The translations under genes were made by a program, and so were the position numbers. This document shows, piece after piece, positions 1 through 8,000 of a stretch of 12,374 nt of DNA. Source of the DNA: an uncultured Prosthecobacter sp. Lineage in GTDB: Bacteria > Verrucomicrobiota > Verrucomicrobiia > Verrucomicrobiales > Verrucomicrobiaceae. Within the stretch, counting starts at the first letter, position 1; every line of letters starts with the position of its first letter. The stretch spans positions 1 to 12,374 of the forward strand of contig CALDGV010000377.1 of the NCBI GenBank assembly GCA_937941745.1, read 5' to 3'. The notes under the pieces are model-generated. The model worked only from the letters and a program-made list of their open reading frames with translations, was not told where the DNA came from and ran no database searches.

Positions 1-505
1 CGACGGAGGGATCGGTGAAGTGGTGGATGGTCTTCAGCAGGAAGTCGGGCGCGGGAGTGAAGTCGGCGTCGAAGATGGCGATGAACTCGCCCTTGGCCGT
101 GGCCATGCCCTCCTCCATGGCACCTGCCTTGAAGCCCTGGCGGTTGCTGCGGTGCCGGTATTCGACCTCGAAGCCGGAACTGCGGAGCTCGTGCGCCAGC
201 CTCTGGCCGAGGGTGGTGGTGTCATCGGTGGAGTCGTCGAGGAACTGGATCTGCAGGCGGTCCTTCGGGTAGTCGAGGGCGCCGATGTGCTGCACGAGCT
301 GCTCCAGCACGTCCGCCTCATTGTAGATGGGCAGCTGGATGGTGACGAAGGGCAGCTCGGCAAACATCCGCTGCGGGCGGGGCGGTGTCTTGCGGTGACG
401 CCAGTAGCCGTAGAGTACCTTCAGCTTGTGCGCGCCGAAGAGCGAGAGGCCGGAACAGAGGATGATGTAGCTGAAGAGCCAGAGAAGAGTTTCCCAGCGG
501 GGCAT
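1..505 (-). CDS. Family 2 glycosyltransferase, cellulose/mannan synthase-like (partial, N-terminal part)
   Basis: The reading frame starts at ATG 505-503 and stays open to the left edge (last whole codon 4-2), giving 168 N-terminal residues. It begins with a hydrophobic membrane segment (about residues 7-24), then a GT-A nucleotide-sugar transferase core: VTIQLPIYNE (54-63), the UDP-binding DDSTD motif (90-94), a GFKAGA segment (124-129) and the metal-binding DAD (146-148). DDSTD with GFKAGA is typical of membrane processive beta-glycosyltransferases (bacterial cellulose synthase-like and CslA-type), so a polysaccharide made at the inner membrane is the likely product. The acceptor motif (QxxRW) and C-terminal membrane helices would lie outside the window, so the polymer cannot be named. 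The membrane protein at 632-1360 lies 126 bp upstream on the same strand. The leader is C/T-rich with no Shine-Dalgarno sequence. Confidence 0.88.
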   Translation of the reverse strand, partial: MPRWETLLWLFSYIILCSGLSLFGAHKLKVLYGYWRHRKTPPRPQRMFAELPFVTIQLPIYNEADVLEQLVQHIGALDYPKDRLQIQFLDDSTDDTTTLGQRLAHELRSSGFEVEYRHRSNRQGFKAGAMEEGMATAKGEFIAIFDADFTPAPDFLLKTIHHFTDPSV

Positions 506-631
506 GGAAGGCTCGGGAGAGAGGAGGGAGGTCGGGAGAAGGCTTCAGGACTGCCTGGGCAGTCCATCGGCGGCGGCGACATTGCCGAGATCACCCGGAG
601 CCGCACTCGAAAACCGCTTTTGTTTCAAGCC

Positions 632-1360
632 TCAGTCCTGCGCCGGACGGGTCAGGCTGATGCGTGCCTGGACGTAGGCGTAGAGCATGATGAAGAGGGC
701 GATGAGCACCTCCTTCATTTCACCATCCTCATGTCCGTAGTAGGGCAGGGTCAGGTCGGTTTCGAGGATCTTGCGGGCCACCTTGCGCGGCACGACGGAC
801 AGGTTGACGAGGACGGCGACGAGGGCCGTCTGCGCCGCCGGGAAAAGCCAGAACTTGATGCAGGCAGGGCCGGAAGGCATCGGCCCGCGGCGTGCCCACC
901 AGGGGCCGAGGATGCTGCCCACGAGGGCGCCCACGCAGAGGCCGTTGCGCGCCAGGGTGGTGAAGATGAATTCCGACCAGCCTTTGACGTTGTGCAGGTT
1001 GGTCTCACGCTGGCGGTTCACTTCGGACCACTCGGCGGGCGTGGTCCACTTGCCGAAATGCTGACCCCAGCTGATCTCCTCCCCCAGGAAGACAAAGGCC
1101 CCCGCCGCCAGCAGCAGCAGCCAGATGAGGCGGAAGGTGCTGCCCGGCTGGCTCAGGGCACGGCAGGACCAGTAGAAGGCCAGCGCCAGGAAAAGCACCG
1201 TCAGGTTTTCGATGAGGCCGAACTCGCGGTAAACGGTGGCCTCCCAGTTCCAGCCGGGAATGGCCAGGAGGAGCGGATAGAGGATGATCGCCAGGGGCAG
1301 ATAGACCGTCAGCCATTTGGGCAGCGGCATATCGTAGGACGGAGCAAGGGTTGAAGGCAT
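632..1360 (-). CDS. Polytopic inner-membrane protein with GEEISWGQ and NLHN motifs, function unknown
   Basis: This 242-residue protein has about six hydrophobic segments (near residues 16-34, 50-68, 76-92, 133-154, 169-190 and 215-232). The conspicuous polar elements are GEEISWGQ (93-100) just after the third segment, NRQRETNLHN (115-124) before the fourth, and a charged EDGEMKE (211-217) before the last. I recall the EEISWGQ...NLHN pairing from uncharacterised bacterial membrane proteins, but I know of no assigned reaction. Conserved acidic, His and Asn residues at membrane borders would suit a catalytic or metal site; that is inference. An alternative start is the Met at 1330-1328, which removes a ten-residue polar lead before the first helix; neither start has a clear ribosome-binding site. 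It is upstream of, and co-directional with, the glycosyltransferase, so a role in envelope glycan handling is possible but unproven. Confidence 0.8.
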   Translation of the reverse strand: MPSTLAPSYDMPLPKWLTVYLPLAIILYPLLLAIPGWNWEATVYREFGLIENLTVLFLALAFYWSCRALSQPGSTFRLIWLLLLAAGAFVFLGEEISWGQHFGKWTTPAEWSEVNRQRETNLHNVKGWSEFIFTTLARNGLCVGALVGSILGPWWARRGPMPSGPACIKFWLFPAAQTALVAVLVNLSVVPRKVARKILETDLTLPYYGHEDGEMKEVLIALFIMLYAYVQARISLTRPAQD

Positions 1361-1520
1361 GCTATTGAGACGCAGTGGCAGATAGGTATCCGGCTTTGAA
1401 GCTGATGAAACGATTTTTTCACGAGGAATCGCTTACACGACGGCTGAAACCTTTTCCCCGGCTGAAATCGCGCTCGACGCAAGAACGGCCTGTCGCTAAC
1501 CGTCGCCCTTCACCTCAATC
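1361..1520. promoter_or_regulatory. Divergent intergenic region between membrane-protein and sugar-kinase genes
   Basis: These 160 bp separate two divergently transcribed genes and must carry promoters for both unless transcription starts further away. The stretch is locally AT-richer around 1395-1420 (including a T6 run). I could not pick a convincing -35/-10 pair on either strand. A 9-bp direct repeat (listed separately) lies toward the kinase side. No long inverted repeat or small ORF with a plausible start was seen. Confidence 0.4.
1441..1468. repeat. 9-bp direct repeat, possible regulator site
   Basis: CGGCTGAAA occurs at 1441-1449 and again at 1460-1468, with start points 19 bp apart, about 50-80 bp upstream of the kinase start. 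A spacing near two helical turns would place both copies on one DNA face, as for some operators. It could equally be chance in a GC-rich spacer. The repeat is seen directly; any regulatory role is inference. Confidence 0.3.
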
Positions 1521-2531
1521 ATGCGCACAGGGATCCTCGCAGGCGGCAACTACATCATCGACTACGTCAAGCTCATCAACCGCTACCCGGAGCAGGACAT
1601 GCTTGCGGACATCCGGAGCGAGACGTCCAGCAATGGCGGCGGGCCTTACAACGTGCTCAAGGACCTTGCCGCCATGCGTGTCGGCTACCCGCTGGCAGCG
1701 GCGGGGCTCGTCGGTCGCGATGCCAATGGTGACTGGATTCTGCGCGACTGCCAGAAGGCGGGCATCGACACCGCCCAACTGCGCCAGACGGAGCGGGCAC
1801 CCACCTCCTACACGGATGCCATGACGGTGATCGAGACCGGACGCCGAACCTTTTTTCATCAGCGTGGCGCCAACGCGCTTCTGGGGGAGGCCGACTTCGA
1901 TTTCACCGGCACGAACGCCCGCGTGTTCCACCTCGGCTACCTCATGCTGCTGGATGAAATGGACCGCCTGCTGCCCGATGGCGGCACGCCCGCCGCCCGG
2001 GTGCTGGAAAAAGCCCGTGCTGCCGGGCTGATCACCACCGTGGACATTGTCAGCACGGAAAATCCCGACTTTCGGACCATCGCCGAGGCGGCGCTGCCGC
2101 ACACGGACTACCTCATCATCAATGAGGTCGAGGCCGGCAAGATTGTCGGCATGAACTTGAAGACCTCGCCGGTGAATGTGGCCGCAGTTTCAGACGCGGC
2201 GCGTGCGCTGCTGGCCAGGGGTGTGCACCGTCAGGTGGTGATCCATTTCGAAGCTGGGGCCGTTGTGGCGGATTGCGATGGCGGTGTCTCGATCCAGGCT
2301 TCGCTGAACCTTCCACCGGGCTTCATCGTGGGTGCAACGGGGGCGGGCGATGCCTTTGCAGCAGGCTACCTGCATGGCATCCATGAAGGCTGGTCCACGG
2401 CGGACTGCCTGACTCTGGCCGTCTGCACGGCAGCGGCTTGCCTCACGCATCCGACACCTTCCGAAGGGCTCAGACCTGTGGCGGACTGCCTGCGGCTGGC
2501 GGATGAGCATGGTTTCCGGCTGCCTGGCTAG
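1521..2531 (+). CDS. PfkB-family carbohydrate kinase
   Basis: This 336-residue protein has the usual length for the ribokinase/PfkB family, which transfers phosphate from ATP to a sugar or nucleoside hydroxyl in the cytoplasm. The N-terminal substrate region carries GGGPYN (39-44), in the place of the family's Gly-rich first signature. DYLIINEVEA (196-205) matches the central Asn-Glu motif. The second PfkB signature GATGAGDAFAAGYLHG is at 271-286, with the anion-hole glycines and the catalytic base Asp277. The substrate cannot be told from sequence; the family includes fructose, ribose, adenosine and 2-keto-3-deoxygluconate kinases. The ATG at 1521 puts the first strand (ILAGGN) at the normal position, and the last 15 bases before it contain no G and no Shine-Dalgarno sequence. 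The next gene starts 18-63 bp after the stop, so co-transcription with the secreted pair is possible. Confidence 0.92.
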   Translation: MRTGILAGGNYIIDYVKLINRYPEQDMLADIRSETSSNGGGPYNVLKDLAAMRVGYPLAAAGLVGRDANGDWILRDCQKAGIDTAQLRQTERAPTSYTDAMTVIETGRRTFFHQRGANALLGEADFDFTGTNARVFHLGYLMLLDEMDRLLPDGGTPAARVLEKARAAGLITTVDIVSTENPDFRTIAEAALPHTDYLIINEVEAGKIVGMNLKTSPVNVAAVSDAARALLARGVHRQVVIHFEAGAVVADCDGGVSIQASLNLPPGFIVGATGAGDAFAAGYLHGIHEGWSTADCLTLAVCTAAACLTHPTPSEGLRPVADCLRLADEHGFRLPG

Positions 2532-2549
2532 ATTCATGGGCAACGTGAG

Positions 2550-4106
2550 ATGCCTTTTGCGCAGGCACGAAGTCTGCGTTTGGTGACCTCGTTCATGTTT
2601 TCCCTGCCTTCATCTCTGAGGACGCTGCTTTCGCGGCTCCGCCCCTGCCTGCCGATGGCAGTCTGGGGACTTGGGGCAGCGGCCTCATCAGCGCAGGGGC
2701 TGGCGGAAAAACACGCCGCCATGCTCAAGCAGGTGCTCTCCGATTCCCAGGTGCTGACAGAGCAGTATGAGCGCGCCCTGGCCCGGCTGGAATCGGAACT
2801 CGCAACGACCGGTGATTATGAAGAGGCGCGTCTCGTTCAACTGCGCCGAGAAGAACTGCGTACAGTCTATGCCGGCGCGGCCAGTCTGGCATCTGCCGCC
2901 GTGGTGCTGCCTCTGGAGCGGGCCCGTCTGGCCGGCACGGTGGAGGTGCGGTCAGGCGCACTCACGAACTGGCGCACCTCCGGCAGTCTGGCGGAATGGA
3001 CAGCGCTGAAAATCAGTCCTGGAACTTATCATCTGGAGCTCGAAGCCAGCCTCTCAGACCTGCCTCAGGCGGCTTCAGGCCCGATGCCTGGGCGCTCCCA
3101 GCCTCAGGAGAAGGCCACTTTCACGTTCTACGAGGTCTCCCTCCTGCCGGGAGCCCAGGAAAACCGCCGGAGCTTTGAAATCTTCTCCTCCGACCAGGCG
3201 GAGGTTTTCTCTCCGGTGCGCATCGGCCCTTTGGTCTTCACACGGGACTTAGTGACGCTGCGCCTGATCCCTGCGGCGGGCTATCCGGCAAACGGGATCT
3301 TCCTGAGGAACCTGCGTCTGGTGCCTGTCACGGATGAAGTGGTGCAGACAGCTCCTTCGCTGCCAGAGGCAGATCCGCTCCAGGCTGCCCGGCTGCGTCT
3401 GAAGCAGGAGCTCGCGGTGGCTCAGAAACCGGTGTTGGAAGCTTACCATGCGGTGCTCAATGACCTCGCGGCCTCAGCGTTGAAAAGCCCGGAAACTCAG
3501 GAGTTGCTCGATGCTGAAGCCAAACGGCTCTCCCTGATTGAGCTGGCGTCGAGCAAGGATCCCGAGGTTTTGGTGAGCCGCATCGCAGGTCAGTTTGGCG
3601 GGATGGCGGGCTTTGAGGACATCTCCAACGCCCGGCTGGTCTCCTCGGAGGTGCTTTCAGGCGATCACTTCACCGTCGAGCATGAAGGCCGGAAGATTCC
3701 TGTGCGCCTCATGTGGCTGCGCTGCGCTCCGGTTTCGGAGAAGGATGCCAGCCGCCGGGACTTCGCGAAGCACTTCCGCCTCGAAAACGAGGACACCAGC
3801 TCGCTGGCTCAGGCGGCGCGGGAATTCACGCTGGGCTACCTGGAGGGCAAGCCGCTGCGCCTGCTGCTGCGTTCGGGCAAGGACAAGGAAGGCTTCCAGG
3901 CGGCGCTGGTGTTTCTACCTGAGGTGGGGCTGTATCAAAACGTCCTCGTGGACCAGGGCCTGGCTGCAGTGGAGCCCCCGCCGAAGGGTGCCCGCCCTGG
4001 TTTGATGGAGCGTGGACTGCTGGGCAGTCTGGTGGAGCGTGAGGCTGCGGCCAAACGACTTAAAAATGGCGCCTGGGCGCTTGCAGCTGAGGAGGGCAGG
4101 CCATGA
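2550..4106 (+). CDS. Secreted modular protein: two helical units, beta-sandwich and degenerate SNase-like domain
   Basis: Up to 518 residues. An Arg-rich stretch followed by a hydrophobic run ending AASSAQ (about 44-49) reads as a Sec signal peptide. Met16 (2595), preceded by GGTGA at about eight bases, may be the true start instead of 2550. The apparent order is: helical unit 1 (about 52-110, with LTEQYERALARLESEL), a beta-sandwich-like region (about 120-260, ending IFLRNLRLVPV), helical unit 2 (about 275-335, with VLEAYHAVLNDLAA), and a C-terminal staphylococcal-nuclease-like domain (about 362-475). The last is supported by GDHFTV, IPVRLMW, FTLGYLEGKPLRLLL and YQNVLVDQGLAAV in family order. 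Against S. aureus nuclease, Asp21 and Arg35 have counterparts (Asp372, Arg386), but Glu43 aligns with Val395 and Arg87 with Phe449, so nuclease activity is doubtful. Its stop overlaps the next start by ATGA. The function is unknown; a periplasmic or surface binding role is inferred. Confidence 0.82.
   Translation: MPFAQARSLRLVTSFMFSLPSSLRTLLSRLRPCLPMAVWGLGAAASSAQGLAEKHAAMLKQVLSDSQVLTEQYERALARLESELATTGDYEEARLVQLRREELRTVYAGAASLASAAVVLPLERARLAGTVEVRSGALTNWRTSGSLAEWTALKISPGTYHLELEASLSDLPQAASGPMPGRSQPQEKATFTFYEVSLLPGAQENRRSFEIFSSDQAEVFSPVRIGPLVFTRDLVTLRLIPAAGYPANGIFLRNLRLVPVTDEVVQTAPSLPEADPLQAARLRLKQELAVAQKPVLEAYHAVLNDLAASALKSPETQELLDAEAKRLSLIELASSKDPEVLVSRIAGQFGGMAGFEDISNARLVSSEVLSGDHFTVEHEGRKIPVRLMWLRCAPVSEKDASRRDFAKHFRLENEDTSSLAQAAREFTLGYLEGKPLRLLLRSGKDKEGFQAALVFLPEVGLYQNVLVDQGLAAVEPPPKGARPGLMERGLLGSLVEREAAAKRLKNGAWALAAEEGRP
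4091..4102 (+). promoter_or_regulatory. Shine-Dalgarno site and ATGA coupling for the 4103 gene
   Basis: GGAGG at 4091-4095 lies seven bases before the ATG at 4103, and this ATG overlaps the upstream stop (ATGA, 4103-4106). This is the clearest ribosome-binding site in the window. It fixes the start of the downstream gene and points to translational coupling of the two secreted proteins. Confidence 0.7.
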
Positions 4107-4882
4107 GAATGCGCTTTCTCTTCCTCCTGACCCTAGGGGCTAGCCAGGCCTTGGCGCAGTCGCCTGAAGTGCCTGCCCCCGTGGCAGGATCTTCCGCCGC
4201 GATCCAGGCCAGTGCAGCGGATTCGCGCTTGCGGCAGCTGGAGGCCATTTATCAGCAGCAGTTGCGCTCACGCCACGTGCCGCTGCTCAGCAAGTATCTC
4301 ACCGAGCTTCAGCTCCTGGCTCGAACGGCCGATACGCCTGCGATCCAGGAGGAGATCAAGCGCGTGCAGGCCATCATCAGTTCGGGCGGTGTGGTGGATT
4401 TGATGGCAGCCATGCGCGAACTGAATCCTGCCGCGGCCCCCGGCCCTGAGCCGAAGCCTGTGGCGATGCCAGAAACGGGCCAGGAGAAGCGGGCCATGAT
4501 CACGCTCACTCCCTCGCTGGCTCAGACCATCCTGCCGGTGCCGGAAAGCAGTGCCAGCCCCATTTCGGCGCACGTGGGGCAGCTCACCTGGCGCATCGAC
4601 CGCCTTCAGGCAGGGGCTTACGACCTCGTTCTGCACTATGCCAGCCTCACGCCGGATCAGCAGGTGCCGGTGACCATCGAACTGGCCGGGCAAAAGCTGG
4701 CGCTCACGTTGGACAGCCGTCAGGCGACCAAGGACGCACGCACTTTCCGCCTCTGGCGTCTCGGGCAGATCATCCTGCCTGAGGACATTGAGGGGTCGCC
4801 TCTCGTGTTGACCGCAGGGACGACCTCTGAAGCCGCCCTGATCATCCGCAATTTGGTCCTCACCCGCTCCAGGCGGCCTTGA
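4103..4882 (+). CDS. Secreted protein with helical unit and beta-sandwich, short relative of its upstream neighbour
   Basis: This 259-residue protein has a classic signal peptide: MRMR, a hydrophobic core (FLFLLTLGA) and a probable cut after ALA (residue 18). A helical region follows (about 38-95, with PLLSKYLTELQLLA), then a Pro/Ala-rich linker (108-125). The rest is a beta-rich domain (about 133-255) containing VGQLTWRIDRLQAGAYDLVL (158-177) and IIRNLVLTRS (247-256). These elements resemble, in the same order, the first half of the upstream protein: SGSLAEWTALKISPGTYHLE and IFLRNLRLVPV. The W...L..G.Y.L pattern looks like a carbohydrate-binding-type sandwich, but no sugar-binding site can be assigned. 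No enzyme motif was seen. Overlap with the previous stop and the strong ribosome site show that the two are made together; export to the periplasm or surface is likely. Confidence 0.85.
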   Translation: MRMRFLFLLTLGASQALAQSPEVPAPVAGSSAAIQASAADSRLRQLEAIYQQQLRSRHVPLLSKYLTELQLLARTADTPAIQEEIKRVQAIISSGGVVDLMAAMRELNPAAAPGPEPKPVAMPETGQEKRAMITLTPSLAQTILPVPESSASPISAHVGQLTWRIDRLQAGAYDLVLHYASLTPDQQVPVTIELAGQKLALTLDSRQATKDARTFRLWRLGQIILPEDIEGSPLVLTAGTTSEAALIIRNLVLTRSRRP

Positions 4883-5014
4883 GCCTTGCTGAGACTGCAG
4901 TGGATACTGGCACGGATTATTTCCGACACAAAACTAGCCCTGCCCCCGGCTTTATGCTACGGCCTCAGATTCCTCAAATGCCCATGTGATGGCGGATGAG
5001 GAAGCCTGCCGCGC

Positions 5015-8000
5015 ATGACTGACCTTCTTTCCCAGATCCCCGTCCTTCTCTCTGGCTGCGAGCCACGCCTGCGCAAGGAGGCTGAGCAGCTTGTGGATGC
5101 TGATTCAGTCCGCGGGCTGGACGTCACCGTGGATGAAGCCCTTTCCGAGGTTCGTCTCGATGACCGCAGCGTCAACACACGCTGGGTCTATGAAGATGGT
5201 GCCTGGCAGGGTGAGACCGATGTCGAGGACCGGGTGCTGCACAATCTGGCGCTGGCCGCCGCCCTGATCGCCATCGAGCGCAAGGCCAGGCGCGATCCTG
5301 CGGCCTTCAAGCCGGCGGAGATGGAGGTGCCTTTCCAGGAGGCCATCGAAAAGCGCCTGGCCCGCCAGCTCACTCCAGAAGAGGATGCCTACCTGAGCAA
5401 GGTGGAGAAGCGCTTCCAACGCGTGCAGCAGACCGGCCAGATCTATGACCACGACATGGTCCGCCTGCATCCCAAGTGGACGATTCAAAGTGTGGACCCG
5501 CTGCCGCTCTGGCCCGAGCCGCCTGCGAACCTGCGCGAGTTCTGGGACTATGTGGCGCTCGCCCTCACGGACCGCGGCCTCCCCATTCCGGTCTTCCTCC
5601 GCAACGTTGCCGACCTTCATGCCGTGCGCGAACGTCTGCGCGACTGGCGTCAGGAGCGCACGGTGCCGCTTTGGAAGGAACGCATCCGGCGGCTGCTGCG
5701 GGATGACAGCGGCACAGGTGAAGGACGGCGCAAAAAGGGGGATCTGCGGCTGATCATTTCGCCTGCCGAGGCGCGGCTGCAGGGCCGTTTCGGCGATCAG
5801 GAGCGCTTTCATGCCCTCACTGGTGCCGAGTTGCGTGAGCTGGAAGAGGCTCAGTCCATGGGGGGGCTTCTTGTGCCGCCAGAGGCTGAATTGCTGCTTC
5901 TCTCCGCCCTTGGGCAAAGCTCGGCCAATGCCGCTGATGTCTGCCGTTTCGACCTCGATTCTTACGGTCAGTGGCTCAGCAGCCTCTTTCAGCAGCCCGC
6001 CCTGGAAAGCCGCCTCGTCACTCTCGACGAACATGCGTTCAAGCGCGCTGCCACAATGCTGGAATGGCGCGCTGAGGAAGACGCCGAGGGCAAGCATCTT
6101 CACCTCAGTCTCATCACAGGCGATGGTGAAAGCATCCAAGGTCCGCTGCGCGTGCTGCATGGTGCCGAGACCCTCTACTTGAGCGAGGACACGGTGTATC
6201 TCGGGCCGCGCTGGATGAATGATGAGACGAAGATCGAAGGCGTGCTGAGCGTTCCGCTGGCCGCCTTGACCTCGCAGGAAGGCATTGAGTTCCTGGAAAA
6301 GATCGGCCTGCCCCTGCCGCCGAGCATCGCGGGCCGTGTGAAGCATGAATCCCTGGAGGTCAAGGTGCGCGCCGCCTGCCAGAAAAAGGCACCGGGCTCC
6401 AACATTGAGTATGCCACCTTTCAAGCCGAAGCCATCAGTCCTGATGGTCGTGTGCGCGAAAGGCTCGGCCCAGGTGGCTGGGCTCCTGTTTTAGATCATA
6501 GCGCGCACGATGATGGTTCCATCGTCTGCCGTGACCGTCAGGCTTTGGAATCGGCCGAGTCGGTGATCCGTGGCCTGCATCCCTCCTGGGACATCGAGGC
6601 CCAGGGCTATCGTGTTCGTCTTACCAAGGCCTTCCCGGATCACTTCAACACCTGGGCTGTGAGCCTTCCCGAAGGCGTCACCCTCAGCACCGACGACCGC
6701 CTGCAGACCATCCTCGCAGATCCGCTCATCGCCAGGGTTCGCATCGAGGCCACGCAGACCGCCAGCATCGACTGGTTTGATCTGCGCATGATCTTTGAGA
6801 TCGAAGGTGCTGACCTCAAGGCTGCGGAAATCCGCAAGCTGGTCGCAGCCAAGGGCGGCTTCGTTCAGCTTGCCGACGGCACGTGGCGGCGTGTGAAGCT
6901 GGAGCTCACCGAAGAGCAGATGGCCCTCATGGACCAGCTCGGCATCGATCTCGATTCCCCCACCGACGAGCTTCATCAGCTCCATTGGCGTCAGCTCGCT
7001 GGAGACAAGGTCAAGGAGGTCATTCATCCGCGTGCGTGGCAGACCATCACCCAGCGCATGGAGCAGGCAAGGCTTGAGGAAAAGCCCGCCGCTCCTGAAG
7101 GGCTGGCCGTCACCCTCCGCCCTTACCAGGTCGAAGGGTTCCACTTCCTGGCCTACCTCAGCATTAATAAATTTGGCGGCATCCTGGCCGATGACATGGG
7201 CCTCGGGAAAACCATTCAGAGCATCAGCTGGATCCTCTGGCTGCGCGGCCGCTTCCGCCAGGCCTGGCCCACCCTCGTCGTCTGCCCGAAGTCAGTGCTT
7301 GATGTCTGGGCCAAGGAGTTCGTCAAAGCCGCCCCAGGCTTGAATGTGCAGATCCTTCGCGACAAGGAGGAGCTCAACCTCGAGAAGCTCAAGTCCGAGG
7401 TCCACGTGCTTGTCATGAACTACGCGCAGATGCGCGGCTGCATCGACTACCTTGAGACCGTCAAATGGCTGGCTGTCATCATGGACGAAGCCCAGCAGAT
7501 CAAAAACCCCGACTCCCAGGCTGCTCGTGCCGCCCGCCGCCTCAAGGCTGAAAACCGCCTCGCCCTCACCGGCACTCCTCTGGAGAACCGCCTCCTCGAT
7601 CTCTGGAGCCTCATGACCTATGCCATGCCCGGTGCCCTTGGAGATCGCGCCTACTTCACGCGGAATTTTGACCGCCGGAAGGATGGCAAGGCCAGTGAAC
7701 GCCTCGGGGCACGCCTCCGCCCGTTCCTGCTGCGCCGAACCAAAAGCCAGGTCGCCAGCGACCTTCCCTCCCGCAGCGAAGAAGCCATGCTTTGCGAGAT
7801 GAGCCCCGACCAGGCCCGCCTCTACACCGAGGAACTCGCCCGTGCCCAGCACCTCCTGCTCACCAGCACCAGCTTTGAGGTGCTCACGCGCAAACGTTTC
7901 GCCGTCCTTCAGGCACTGACGCGTCTGCGGCAGATCTGCTGCCATCCGCAGCTTGCCAACGAGGCCAACCATGAAGTCGAAAGCGCCAAGCTCACCGCGA

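Noticed and set aside
20..1354. A 444-codon plus-strand open frame
   Set aside because: It lies antisense to the glycosyltransferase and membrane-protein genes, has low-complexity charged composition without domains, and spans the gap between two well-supported genes. It is a product of high GC and few stops.
5105..6424. A 439-codon minus-strand open frame inside the SNF2 gene
   Set aside because: It is antisense to an evidently coding frame, has no recognisable motif and a His/Gln/Gly-rich shadow composition.
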